Below, in pieces: positions 22,203-34,500 of a DNA stretch of 64,000 nt. This DNA comes from Paulinella micropora. Its lineage: Eukaryota; Cercozoa; Imbricatea; Euglyphida. Under the pieces are notes generated by a model that was given only the letters and a program-made list of their open reading frames with translations, searched no databases and was not told the DNA's origin. The stretch is taken from assembly GCA_009731375.1 (NCBI GenBank), contig BJOX01000324.1:94110-158109 (forward strand). The letters are read 5' to 3'. The position numbers were made by a program, and so were the translations under genes. The first letter of the stretch is position 1; each line of letters opens with the position of its first letter.

Positions 22203-25200
22203 TTGAAAAAACGACTGCTCGTATTTCTGCTAATTGGTTGGTTTGGTCTTGTAGTATATTAAGTAAAAGTTTATTTTCTTTTTCTAAATTAACTACCTTT
22301 TCCGATAACTCCTGTGTGGCCTTAATTAACGGGGCAATAAACTCGGAATAACCTATACCATAACCGACATCACCACTATCAACACATTTGACATCTTCTG
22401 GATTAACACTCACACCTTTCAATTCGCATTCTTTTCTTTGCTTTGGACACGGAACCATAATTGTTTCTTTTATAAAACCGCCAAAATCTAGCATATTCAT
22501 TTCTGTTAGTATTTCTTCTAATTCCTGTGCTATCAAACCCGTTCTCTGTTTTTTGTTGTCGTCAATCATACGATAGCAGACTGGATTTAACTTATTAATA
22601 AAATCTAAGCCTAAGCATTCCTTTATATCTTCTTTTTTTCTCCTGTCTGAATATTGAATTCGATTAGACAATACCCATAATTGTCCATCGCTTGCTTTCA
22701 AAGACATTAAAGCAGTATTTGAACTATTCTCCCATATGAACCCACTCGTTGAAGAATTATTTAAAGCATAAGAAGTTAATCCTCCGCCTACTCCTGCTGG
22801 TGCTGTTCCTCCATTTAATGTTTTATTTGCTCCAGAATGAGACATATAAATCCCCCAGTTTGGATCAGCAGTATCCCATACAAATATTCCTCTCGCATTC
22901 GTCCCGTCTGTTTGTCCTTGAATTCCTATTTTCGCTCCATTATTGGTTGTGGTCGTTAGCACCCCTGAATATGTAATTCCCGCATTCGCCGTTATTAGTC
23001 CACTTGCTGTTAATGTTGTTGTTGATATCCCCGCATTCGCCGTTGTCACCTCACTCGCCGTTATTGCCTTTGTTGTTAATAAGCATGCTGTATCAAGTTC
23101 AAGAGCCACAGACCAAGGAACAGCAGTCCCAACACTTTTCCCACTATCATACAAAAATCTAAGTTTGTTGGAAAATTTATTAATTAAAAAGTTTGAACTC
23201 GCATAACTTGATTTCCATCCCGCGCCATCTAAATAAACATCAAAACCCATACTTATGCTATTATGTCCTAAATTAAATAGTCCAAATGTAGGATATATAT
23301 CTTCTGTTGTAATGGCTTGTATATGTGCTCCAGCAGTATTATTATTAAAAGTCCCATACAATTCTAAACTCGCCGTCGTACCTATTCTTTTGTTGTGTTT
23401 CCTATAACTATTGGTTTGCCTGTTGCTGTTGTTATTTTATCGCTTTCCGTTAATGATGTTGTAGTCATGCCAGCAGTTGAAGTAATTGATGTTCCCCTTA
23501 TTGTTCCAGCACTTGTTATGTTGTTTGAGTTCATATCTAAGTCCCCATAAAATCGCATACCCCCAGCATTGTTAAAACGGACAATGTCAGATGAAGCACT
23601 TTTATTATCCAAAAGTTTTGAAATATAAAGACCTGCTCCTTTTACATCAAATGCTACATTCGTGAATACATAACCTCTTTGGTTCGCGGTTCCACTTGTA
23701 GCAGTATTTAGAGTAAATAAGAAATATTGATAATCACCTGATGTCTGTGAAAAGAATATATCTCCTCCATTTTGGTTTAATATCCGAGCCCCATTATATG
23801 TTATATTTCCACCATTAATGATAACTTGATTATTAAAATCAGCCGTTTGTGTTAAAGTTAGATATTTTATCGTAGTGCTCGCCCCATTAAATGTTTTACT
23901 TCCTGTTATGGTTTGGTCTGTTGTTAGTTTTACATTTTGTAAGTCTAATGTATCCACATAACTTTGTTTGCTCGGTCCGTTGTTGCTGATGGTGTGGCTA
24001 AGTTTGCTATTCTGTTGTTGTTCAAACTTAATGTTGTTCCAGTTGCAGTTATAATTAAAGTATTACCTGAATATAACTCTACATACGAACCAGTTATTTG
24101 TATCGGATAAAAGGTCGCTGTTGCTGTTTTCTGTGCTGCAATCATTCCTATTTTTGTATCAAAGGCGATGCCGATGCCGTCAAAAGAAGCAGGATTTGAT
24201 GAACCACTTACTTCTAAAACTGATGTAAATTTTTTTTTGCCTGCTATGGTTTGGTCTGCTGTTAATTTAACAACAGAAGCATCAAGAACAGAAACATCCA
24301 CACCATCAACAAGATTAACATTTGTTATGCTTTGGCTTTTCATATCAATACCCGCACTAGCATTTATTATGTTGCTGAATGTTTTGGTTCCTGCTATGGT
24401 TTGGTCTCCTGTTAGTTTAACCACCGAACCATCAACTGCAAGAGTGGTGAGATTAATTCCATTATATGTAGAAGCCCCTGAAATAGCATAACCACCCATA
24501 TTTAATGATCCTGTCATACTGGCGGTGCCGTCTAATCTAAGAAAGGGCGATGCCACATTTCGCCATTGTCCTGTGCTATAAATAAGCAGTTGATTATCTG
24601 TTGCTGTTGTTATAATCACATCACTATGTGTATCAATACTCCCACTTGCTGACACTTTCGCGTTGTTGGAGTCGTGCTCTAATAACCAAGTTGCGATAGC
24701 CCTACCATTTAGTTGATTTACATTTGTAATGTTTTGGTTGTTCATATTTATTCCTCCAGTCATACTGGCAGTGCTGTCTAATCTCAGAAAGGGTGAAGTC
24801 GTATTTCTCCATTGTCCTGTGCTATAAATGAGTAATTGATTATCTGCTGGGAAGCCTGTTATTGTCACATCGCTGTGGCTATCTATACTTCCACCTGCTG
24901 AAACTTTATTATTATTATCATTATGCTCAAATATCCATTCATCAACATCTTTTGTATTTAGGTAAATTTACTCCTGTTATATTCAAATATCCGCCCATAC
25001 TAATATTACCGAATTCATCAACATTTATCGGAAAAGTTTTATTTACCCAGTTTATTGAATTATATGTGAGATAACTATTAGTGGCTATTGGTGCGGTTAT
25101 GACTACATCTGAAAGTGTATCAATTGAACCGAGGGTGGTATTCCTCCATTTACCATCTACATCGTTGTATGTTAAGTATTGACCGACCACTGGTGCAGAT

Positions 25201-25678
25201 ATGTTTGTGTCTATCAAATTATAAAGGCTAGTTTGGTGCGGATTGGAAGTATTGCTTCTGTGTTGAGTTGAGGCTTTGATTTCGTCGTTGTCCCTCACTC
25301 GTTGCTCTGTATAGTATAAATTTTTTCCTTCTCTGATGTCTGATGTTGATTTTAAAGCGAGACGTGTGTCAAAGCGGTTATCATTCCAATAATAATTAAG
25401 TCCTTCTTTTAGGTCAGTTGTTGATTTTAAAGCGAACCGACCATCAAAGCGGTTATCAGTCCAATAATAATTAAGCCCTTCTTTTAGGTCTGTTGTTGAT
25501 TTTAAAGCGACGTGTGTCAAATCGCGCATCAGTATAATAAAGATTTATTGGGTCGGAATCTTCTGGCACTCTGTCAGTGTTTAAACCCACTATGTTGGTA
25601 TTGGTTAGGTCAAGGTTGGCGATTGAAAGGCTATCTGTCGCGATTTCTGACAAGCCGAGTAATGATTTATATCGACAT
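22189..25678 (-). pseudogene. Tail-fibre-like protein with S74 chaperone domain, several frame breaks
   Basis: About 1,150 residues if intact. From 25678: an N-terminal anchor, then three repeats of the type ALKSTTDLKEGLNYYWTDNR (25550-25330), then beta-type repeats with KLTGDQTIAGTKTF and NQLLIYSTGQWRN modules (24900-23400), then a C-terminal domain with SDRRKKEDI and TGLIAQELEEIL, ending in a coiled coil (LSEKVVNLEKENKLLLNIL) at 22189. The C-terminus is the intramolecular chaperone/peptidase S74 domain of phage tail spikes; the Ser-Lys dyad spacing (S, K+5) is kept. Breaks lie near 25665, 25510, 24960, 23955 and 23375. Presumed trimeric host-recognition fibre. Confidence 0.85.
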
Positions 25679-25679
25679 T

Positions 25680-25733
25680 GATATTTTAGAATTGCGCTTC
25701 GTGCTGACGCACTCTCGCTTATTCTAAAACATC
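25680..25733 (-). promoter_or_regulatory. Bracketing hairpin, 5' of the fibre gene
   Basis: GATATTTTAGAAT pairs with ATTCTAAAACATC, with inner TGCG/CGCA. On the minus strand the fibre ATG follows after one base. Divergent spacer 25734-25766 separates it from the next hairpin. Confidence 0.7.
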
Positions 25734-25766
25734 GGGAAAAAATTTAAGAAAAAATTAATCGGAAAC

Positions 25767-25802
25767 GATGTTTTGTGATGACGTCAGTCAGAACAAAATA
25801 TC
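25767..25802 (+). promoter_or_regulatory. Bracketing hairpin, 5' of the acidic protein gene
   Basis: GATGTTTTGT pairs with ACAAAATATC, inner TGAC/GTCA. It is the mirror image of the stem class at 13467. The gene start at 25856 follows after 53 bases of AT-rich DNA. Confidence 0.65.
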
Positions 25803-25855
25803 AATTAATTATTTATTTATTAAAAAAATACTAAAATATAATAATCTTAGTATAC

Positions 25856-26375
25856 ATGCCGTCTCCAGAAGCAAGTCGTAAGAACTGGGGTAAGGCTGTG
25901 GAAAGTATCAAGAGCAAAAAGCAACAAAAGATTGAAATAGCGAAAGAGAAATTAGCAAAGTGTAGAAAGGCTTATGTAGGCGATGATGAAGAGATGGAGG
26001 AAAAGATAAACCGCATGGCCGAAATGAGTGTTGCTAATGATATTATTAATGGAAAAGACCAATATGATACACCAGAAGAAAGCAGTGAGCGATGAAGAAT
26101 GTGATTTTACTGATATCATTGCAGAAAAGATGGCTAAAATGAAAATAAGAAGAAAGAAAGCGGAAGCAAAGAAGAAGGTAAGTAAAAAGCCTGTGCCTGA
26201 GCCTGAACCTGATGAAAGCGAAAGCGAAAGTGAAGAAAGTGATGAGGAACCAAAGCACAAAAAGGGGAGAGGTAAAAAATCAAACATATCTGTTAATGTT
26301 TATAATCAATCTGAAAAGGCCAATAAAAAAGAAAAAAACAATGATGATGTCTCGCGGATGTTTTTAAAGTTTTGA
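25856..26375 (+). pseudogene. Acidic/Lys-rich disordered protein, one frameshift
   Basis: Starts MPSPEASRKNWGKAVESIKS. A shift near 26085 moves into a second frame with FTDIIAEKMAKMKIRRKKAE, a Ser/Glu-Pro acidic tract and a conserved C-terminus SRMFLKF at 26375. The counterpart at 49946-50463 has the same domain order and ends EKCFLKF. Charged, low-complexity and probably disordered; DNA- or protein-binding is possible but unproven. It lies between the fibre and integrase genes in both elements. Confidence 0.6.
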
Positions 26376-26384
26376 TAATATATC

Positions 26385-27366
26385 ATGGAATACAAACATA
26401 GTCAGCAACAACAACAAGAAACTCCTGAGCAGACAGAGCGGAAAGAAAAACTTGAAGAAGCAATTGAAACAATCGAAGCCCGCTAAGATATGGAACACAA
26501 TAACTGCCCCCGAGGCTAAACCACTAAGCCATGTATTTATTGACTTAATGGATACGTCAAAGGTTGCAACAAAGAAAGGTAATGCAAACTATAATTTCGG
26601 ACTAGCAGCCATTGATGTCTATAGCCGTCGTGGGTGGATTGAACCAATTAAAAATAAAACTACAGGTTATGTTTTGGAAGGATTAAAAAAAAATTTACAA
26701 AAGAAGTCCCTAAAAGTATTACTTCAGATAATGGCGGTGAGTTTAAGGGGCAAGTGGCTGAATATTTTAGACAAAACAATATTGAGCACAGACCGGTTCA
26801 AGTAGGCGATCACAGAACAATGGGGATAATAGATAGATTTATTAGAACAATACGTAATGAATTAAATTTAATATGGGAATTTAATGAAAATTTTCAATGG
26901 GTGCCGATTATTCATGAGGTTGTTGATGCTTATAATAAAACATATCATACAACAATAAAAGCAGTTCCTATTAATGTTTATGAAGGGACTGAAAAAAACA
27001 CCCAGGAAATATACAGAAATCCTTAATCGATGAATTCCCAGTGACTACGAGAGTAAGAAAGGAACTCCAAAGAACTATTTTTTCTAAAGGCGACAAGCAA
27101 TTTAGTAAAACTATATTCAAGGTTAAGGGCCGTAAAGGTTATAAGATTTTGCTATCAGAGGAAGATTTAGTTCGTCCTGATAAATTATTAAAAACTAATA
27201 TTAGAGAACAACCTGAAGAAGAAGAACTGAAGAGCTAGCCGATAAAGTTAAACAAATTACAAAAGAGAAAAAAAGGAAAGAACAACTAAAAAGAGAAAGT
27301 ATTGATAGCGATAATATAAGAACTTCTTCTCGTCTTAAAAAGAAAGTAAATAAATTAGACTTGTAA
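26385..27366 (+). pseudogene. Retroviral-type (rve) integrase, frameshifted
   Basis: Polinton integrase of the RNase H-like DDE class. From the start at 26385: a Gln/Glu-rich N-terminus, the first Asp in FIDLMDTSK, the second in ITSDNGGEFKG, the third acidic residue in GIIDRFIRTIR, then a C-terminal SH3/chromo-like part (FKVKGRKGYKILL). Breaks at about 26480, 26690, 27026 and 27235. The third catalytic position is Asp, exactly 35 residues after the second Asp, instead of the usual Glu. The same is seen in Polinton 2. Confidence 0.88.
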
Positions 27367-27481
27367 GTTATTAACTATTTTTGGCTTGAATGTATTTCTT
27401 ATGTTTTTGCGGTTGTCTCATGAATGTCTTTTCCATTTATCCTAATAATTGAACCGCATTCACTTTTTATTTTTTCTGTAT

Positions 27482-27913
27482 TTAAATAATCATTTGAATG
27501 ATTAATTCCTTTCTTCCTAATTTGTGATTGCTTGATAAAAGATGTCTTGTTTTATATCCTCTGGTTGTTTCATATCCACATTCACATACCCATTTCTTTT
27601 TTAACCATTCTTTATTCCATTCATTTTTGTCTTGTTGCTTATATTGCTTAACTAGTTCATCATTGTATTTTTTCCAAACTTCATATTTAGGTTTTATGTT
27701 TTGTTCATAAAACTTGTTTGCTTCCTCTAGTGCTTGTTCTTTATTTTTTTCCATATTGTGAAAAATTGAACCTCTCTTTTTTACTTTACCTTCTTCACAC
27801 CATTGAACTACAACAAATTCACATGAACCAGAAATTAATTTTGGTCTAGTTTCTTTTATTATATATATTCCGCCCTTGGAAATATTGATAGGTTTCTCGT
27901 TTGTGTCTGTCAT
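27482..27913 (-). CDS. 143-aa protein with C-terminal CxCG zinc finger
   Basis: Intact. Starts MTDTNEKPINISKGGIYIIK with CCTATATAAA before the ATG. The middle is charged and helical. The C-terminus carries CECGYETTRGYKTRHLLSSNH, a Cys2His2-like finger of the same kind as those ending the GIY-YIG proteins of Polinton 2. The N-terminal half has no GIY-YIG motif that I can see. Function unknown; nucleic-acid binding is inferred from the finger. It lies between the integrase and the right terminal repeat. Confidence 0.6.
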   Translation of the reverse strand: MTDTNEKPINISKGGIYIIKETRPKLISGSCEFVVVQWCEEGKVKKRGSIFHNMEKNKEQALEEANKFYEQNIKPKYEVWKKYNDELVKQYKQQDKNEWNKEWLKKKWVCECGYETTRGYKTRHLLSSNHKLGRKELIIQMII

Positions 27914-28080
27914 TTTATATAGGATATTATTCTATGTCTTTAATATGAATATATATAATATGTGTCTTTATTTTATTTATTTAAATAATAATTATTTACA
28001 GATAGCAGTTTTTCTTTCTTTTGTCTGTCTGTATTAGTTATAAATAGGTAGCCTTAAAACTAAATAACGGCTCTTAGTGG

Positions 28081-28362
28081 AAAAACACTTCTCACACCTG
28101 ATACAAGATAACACCAATTTTGCCACACTTGGTGCGGCAAATAATTCCTCTACACCAATTTTGATGCGGTATAACTGGACAACTTTTCGCTTTTTGTGTA
28201 AAGTAGTCCAGAGAGAAATTCGTAATAAGAGAGATTTTAATGAAATTGATATTTTGAACTTAGAGAGAATAGGTAGAGGAAATTATGAATAACGGCTCTT
28301 AGTGTGGTTTCTCTAGAGAAACTGCACTGAACCACTGTGATGAAGTGCGACCCTATACTACT
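28081..28362. repeat. Polinton 1 right terminal inverted repeat
   Basis: Complement of 8620-8880. An inner AACGGCTCTTAGTG motif occurs both at 28065 and at 28289, suggesting a small internal duplication of the terminal sequence. Confidence 0.95.
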
Positions 28363-28368
28363 CACAAG
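28363..28368. repeat. Target-site duplication CACAAG, right of Polinton 1
   Basis: Same six bases as 8614-8619. Host palindrome sequence resumes immediately after. Confidence 0.93.
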
Positions 28369-29340
28369 TTAGAGATAATCTTTTTTGGAGGCAAAACATA
28401 AAAGAAATAAAAAGTTCCTGCAGTAATTTTTTCCAAGTCCAAACCCGCCGATGACCTTCACGGGCAGTGGCTTTTCAGACCCTGTGAACTTCACGAGGAG
28501 TGAAACGGACAATCTTTGCCACTTTTTCTACAGCGGATTTATGTGCAAATAGTCTCACCCGTGCGGTTTTTTGCTCTTTTTTATTGCGTTTTGCCAATTT
28601 TTATTGTTGGACAGCGTTGGATAAAACTTCAAGAACACTTTTCTTTCATTCGGTGCGCTTCGCGCCTTCGCAAATGTTTGATTCGGTGCGCTTCGCGCTT
28701 TTTCTCAATTTCATTAGTCATTCTGGTTGTTGGTGGCACTTTGTTATATACCCAGCTGGGGGTGCCACTTGAGTGACGCTGCGTAACTTTCTCTCGCTAC
28801 GGGTGCCACTTGCAGTTTGGTCCAACAATATCCAGCAATGTCTGCAGCGAGAGACTGACAATCAAAAGCAAATAAGTAATAAATAATAATATTCAAAAGA
28901 GAGTGAAATTTGCCCGAAAAGAAATGCAAAAAAGATCTTACATCAGTTCAGGCGAGGCTTTCCTCACTAAGTGTGGGTAGCGGTTAAATCGAACATAACT
29001 TCGGGGCCTCCTTTGCCCGAAAATTTACGAATTAACCACTTCCTACAGCCTTCAAACTGAAACAATTTTTTTACTGAAACAACAAAGTCGCATTTGTGAT
29101 GGATCATTCGTGATGGAGAAATGCTTAGTTATTCATAGTCCTCCTTCACTGTGGGAGCGATAGCTCTAGCGATTCGTGCGAAACTTTTCAGGCAAAGCAG
29201 GCCCCAAAATAGTGTTGCGCGAAGGGCCCCATTCGCCTAAAAAGTTTTGAATTACCCGTTTCCCACAGCCTTCACACGATCATCCATATCCCTTACGAGC
29301 CATGCACAGGCCCAACCTTCAGCTATGTTAGCGTAACCCC
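28369..29340. other. Host DNA: palindrome arm remainder, then unique sequence without a clear gene
   Basis: 28369-28552 is the continuation of the palindrome arm (complement of 6249-6400). After that there is a duplicated TTCGGTGCGCTTCGCGC segment (28649 and 28681), and a direct repeat around GCCTTCAAACTG and GCCTTCACACG (29050 and 29268) preceded by related GGGCC...CGCCTAAAA or CCGAAAA text. No coding region is convincing. Confidence 0.5.
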
Positions 29341-29346
29341 TATGAA

Positions 29347-29690
<344 letters not shown>

Positions 29691-29710
29691 ATATGTTGTA
29701 AATATATGTT

Positions 29711-30113
29711 AAAAGAATCCCCCCCCACCCCCCCTCCTCCCCTTCCCTTTTCCCCGAAAATTTATCCCCTTGGCAACAAAAAAAACTAAGGCTCGGCACC
29801 CGGAACGTTAAAGTCTCTGCACTCGAACATATGAAGAAATCCTCTAGATGGAAAAGCTTGAAATTAGGGGAAGCATCTCAGAAATTGCGCGTGCAAATTT
29901 GAAAAATCTTGGGAAAATGTTTTTGAAAGGGAAATATCAGTTCGATTTGTGTCAAAAAAGGCTCTCTAAAGTGATTTTTGCCCTGCCAACCTATCTTTTT
30001 GACCTTCTATTCTGTGCTACTGGCGCTCACTATACACAGGACCTAAAAATTTCAGTATTATCCTGGGTGCCGAGACATAGTTTTTTTGTTGGGGGGGGGG
30101 GGGGGGGGGAATT
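29711..30113. mobile_element. Possible short inverted-repeat element with C/G-rich ends
   Basis: The left end GAATCCCCCCCC with CAACAAAAAAAACTA and CTCGGCACCC(G) is matched in complement on the right (GGGTGCCGAG, TAGTTTTTTTGTTG, poly-G, AATT). Flanked by microsatellites and, on the right, a 10-base N gap. The 250 bases inside contain no gene I can name. A MITE or a host segment bounded by simple repeats. Confidence 0.4.
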
Positions 30114-30129
30114 NNNNNNNNNNTTTTTG

Positions 30130-31080
<951 letters not shown>

Positions 31081-31167
31081 CTCACTAAGGGCGAGAAGCG
31101 CAGCGATTTTTGCAATTTTAGTTTTCGCAACAAATTGCATCGGAGAACATACCTTTTCTCAATTTTA

Positions 31168-31194
31168 GCGTAGTAGTAGTGATACTAGTAGTAC

Positions 31195-31248
<54 letters not shown>

Positions 31249-31291
31249 CAGTAGTCAGTGCTAGTAGTAGTAGAAGTCAGTGCTAGTAGTA

Positions 31292-31351
<60 letters not shown>

Positions 31352-31355
31352 ATAA

Positions 31356-31394
<39 letters not shown>
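31168..31394. repeat. (TAG)n microsatellite, left flank of the piggyBac-like element
   Basis: TAG trinucleotides with a short internal duplication of GTCAGTGC. The same repeat type resumes beyond 34341, suggesting that the transposon inserted into this array. Confidence 0.9.
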
Positions 31395-34340
31395 CACTGT
31401 CTATGTGCCTATGCCTGGATGCCATGTGGCAACAGTAAATACAAGACTTCCGGAGCTGAAAAAAATTATATATAAAAAAATATTAATAATATTAATACAT
31501 ATTATCTTTTAACTATGTAAAAAAAGAATAATTTATTGAAAAAGTGTTGGAGGCGGCTGCATCAATTTCTGGAGAACACCTGCCCCTAGTCTGAAAAGCA
31601 CTGGTTGCCACGTGGCAACAAACAAGTAGGCTACTTCAAGGCCTCGAAAATCAAGTCCGCTGCTTTTTTTTTGCTCGTTTGCCGTTTTGTTTATGCCAGG
31701 CATGACACGTTCTGCCTTCACCGCTACATAGGGGCATGTCGGGGCCACAGGTGCCACAGTAATAGCTCGTGTAAGACGACTTGCTGACAGAAGAGGCATA
31801 CAAACAGACACGACACCTACGCCTTTTAGGCCTCTCTATGCTCTCATTATATGCTCTACCTGCCTCCTGTTTCTTTTTTGCTTTGTCAGACATGATTACT
31901 AGGGGGTACCTACGAAGTTCCATGCATTTTGGGATGATAGGTTGGGCAGGGGCATGGGGGTCAGAAGCGAGGGCATTGGGGGGGTTGGGAATCAGGGGTT
32001 GCACCTTGCCTGAGGAGGGATGCAGCAAGCACAGATTTGAAATACCCCGGCCTGTTGTCGCCCTTCGTCATGTTGAGGCTGGCCAAGGACGACTGGCTAA
32101 AAAAAACAGTAATGTTTGTAAGCGTTGGTGATAATGAAGTCCATCAAAATCATAAAATCTACCTTCTTCCAGTCATTCAAAATAGAAGACAAATTGAGAG
32201 AGTTTGACCCGTGGCGTGCGGAATTAAACATATCAACCGCATTAAAAGCAGAATAATAAAGGGCCACAGCCTCGCACCTGGGGACACGGGGCACTGACTA
32301 AAACGAGCATTACGAGGCTTTCCAGGCAAGGTAGTGGAGCATGTAGCAATAATTTGCTGCTGGTTGTGGTCGTTTTGGTTGACTGCCAATAGCTTCACCC
32401 CCTCCTTTTTGCATATTGCAGAAGCTAAATCGCCCTTCCCCCCCCCCCCTCCCCCCCTTCTACTGTGTAGAAGCCGCACATGAAAGCCCACATGAGCAGT
32501 CTTCACCATTCCAACAAAATCGACCCCCCTTTTCTTCATCTCGACTGCTGTTTTGCAAGAAGCGAACCAAGAATCGCCGATGAAAATGCGACCTGTTCCC
32601 CACCACGGCTTGGATAAACGAAGGGTAGTGGCCGTCGTGACTCCAAACTCTTTGGCGAACTCCTTGTGTTTATCTCTGTCCTTACCCTCCACTATTTCCA
32701 TGGCGATACAGACCCCCGTTTCGACATCGCACGCTGTATGATATTCCCTTCCAACAGGGATTGGCTTACGGGGGACACACATTTGGCCAGGCATACCTTC
32801 CCCTGTATATTGACCCATGCTCTCATCGATAGTAATTACCCCCCCAGGAACGATTGCAGCCCTTGCCTTGGCGTCAACAGCTTCAGCGAATGCTCGAATT
32901 GGCAAAAAAGGATCATCATCAGTTGCAGGGGGGCCAGTACGTAGACATTTCAAAATGGTGTCGAAGCGATTCAGCGCCATATACTCACCAAAACCATCTC
33001 CTGGCAAGCCATCCGTCCCCTCACCCTCCTTGGGGGCCCAGTGCGACCTTCTTCGACCCCTGTCTGCAATGGAAATGCGTACCAGCAGCCCCAAAAAAAG
33101 CCAGAACTCCTCAGTGGACAATGCTTTTGCTAAACCATTATTTTGTTGTTTTGCAAGCTCCTGGTTGGTGAGCTGAAGGATGGATGTTAAAACCGACATG
33201 GGGGAAAAATGAAGAAAGTGTCTACAAACCTGAAAAACAAAAAAATAAAATAATTTTTTTTTGGCAATCACGCAAAATTTTGCACGAAAGTGGACACCAT
33301 GATGACAAAAAAAAAGGGAGTTGAAATTAATTTTCATTACATTATTTCTATGCAACGACATAACAATATTCAAAAAAAAAAACCAGACACATGTGAAAAA
33401 AAGGGTATGGGGTATGGATGCAAACTGGAATAAGAAAAACAAAACGAAATGGCAAAGAAAGAGGAGGGGGGACGCGAGGGGGGAGATGTCAAACTTCTCT
33501 TCCATCGTAGACTTCGCCTTGTGGCGAGGACGATCTGCTCCCCAGTCCACTGCCTGGGGACCCACTTTCCAGTCAAAGCCCTTCCCCAACACTTTTTGTT
33601 TCTCCTCCTCCACTTGCTGGGCTGTATAGGGGCTGGGGTTAAGAAAGGGAACAGCCTCATCCTCACCTCCCTCTTCCTCTTTTTCCTCACCCGCCTCATC
33701 CACTGCCGATTCTGTTGCTGTTTTTGTTCCTCCTCCTGTTCCTCCTGTTTTTCTTCTTCATCCTCCGAAACCTCCAACTCCACCTCTTTCTCCTCTGCAT
33801 TCATGAACTTCAAACTCGACCCTGCCTGCCCAGGCTCTGGTCAAATGCTTCGTGAAGAAGTAATAATCCTCAGTGCAATCAAAACGCAGTGTGGTTAAAG
33901 CTTTTTGGTTTTTTGTTTCTTTTTCTGTCAACACCCCCAAAGCCACAATCACGATCCTTAAACTTGCGGCTGGGATCGCAAAATTTCTTTTTTGCCCAAG
34001 CCCTCCCCAAGCACAACAGGGACTGAAAAGATGTCTCCCATCTCCATCTTTTCCAAAAAAAAATCACGGTTATGTGGTGAATTTACGTTGAAAAAGTGTA
34101 CTGGGAGGGATCACCCTTCAATCGAAAAAAAAAAAACTTCTGAACTAAAAGTGTCGAGAAATCATGATTTCACGACGCGCTTGTTAGCCCCGACTTTTCC
34201 AACAGTTTTCGAGTCTAGCGTTTTATTCATGAAAACAGCCACGGTTTAGTCGTGAGAATTTTTTAAAAATTAGTATTGAAAAATTATTGCCACATGGCAA
34301 CAAATGTTGCCACATGGCAACGCCAGGCACATAGACACTG
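31395..34340 (-). mobile_element. piggyBac-like DNA transposon, 2.9 kb, decayed
   Basis: The ends are imperfect inverted repeats: CACTGTCTATGTGCC at 31395 and its near complement ending CATAGACACTG at 34340. Next to each end are copies of the palindrome TTGCCAC(A/G)TGGCAAC (about 31421, 31604, 34288 and 34307). Both flanks are TAG/GTA microsatellite. It carries one transposase gene on the minus strand. No TTAA duplication, the usual piggyBac target, is seen at these ends, so the true ends could lie a little inside or the family may differ. Confidence 0.7.
31651..33813 (-). pseudogene. piggyBac-like transposase, with frame breaks and a probable intron
   Basis: An acidic, repeat-rich N-terminus (about 33813-33600) is followed by an N-terminal domain with a probable intron ending at the acceptor near 33232. 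The catalytic core follows: NRFDTILKCLR, ITIDESMGQY (first Asp), RIFIGDSWFAS (second Asp) and, after a shift near 32290, FNAVDMFNSARHG (third Asp). The C-terminal Cys-rich finger RRRCRVCLY ... YYCGTCGPDMPLC ... CHAWH is at 31930-31690 in another frame. This order (DDD core, then Cys-rich finger) is that of piggyBac transposases. Probably inactive because of the breaks, unless more of them are introns. Confidence 0.88.
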
Positions 34341-34368
34341 GTAGTACTAAGTAGTAGTAGTAGTAGTG

Positions 34369-34433
<65 letters not shown>

Positions 34434-34500
34434 CGTAGTAGTAGTAGTAGTAGCAGTAGTAGTAGCAGTAGTAGGAGTAGTAGTGAAGCGTTAGTGTTGA
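34341..34500. repeat. (GTA)n microsatellite, right flank of the piggyBac-like element
   Basis: GTA array continuing the array left of the transposon. Confidence 0.95.

Larger units (their letters stand above)
8620..28362 (+). mobile_element. Polinton/Maverick element 1 (complete, 19.7 kb)
   Basis: A complete element with inverted termini beginning AGTAGTATAGGGTCG and a 6 bp target duplication. Gene order from the left end: protein-primed DNA polymerase B and two ExoX-C-like genes on plus; then the minus-strand block of surface protein, major capsid, penton, protease, coiled-coil proteins, core protein, ATPase, small proteins and S74 fibre; then an acidic protein and a retroviral-type integrase on plus; and a small zinc-finger gene on minus. 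This is the Polinton hallmark set (PolB, integrase, ATPase, protease, two capsid proteins). Nearly all large genes have frameshifts or stops, so it is a decayed provirus-like copy. Confidence 0.96.

Noticed and set aside
28369-29340. tRNA or rRNA genes in host flanks
   Set aside because: No cloverleaf with a TTCRA arm and matching acceptor stem, and no rRNA-like conserved words, were found by eye here or elsewhere in the window.
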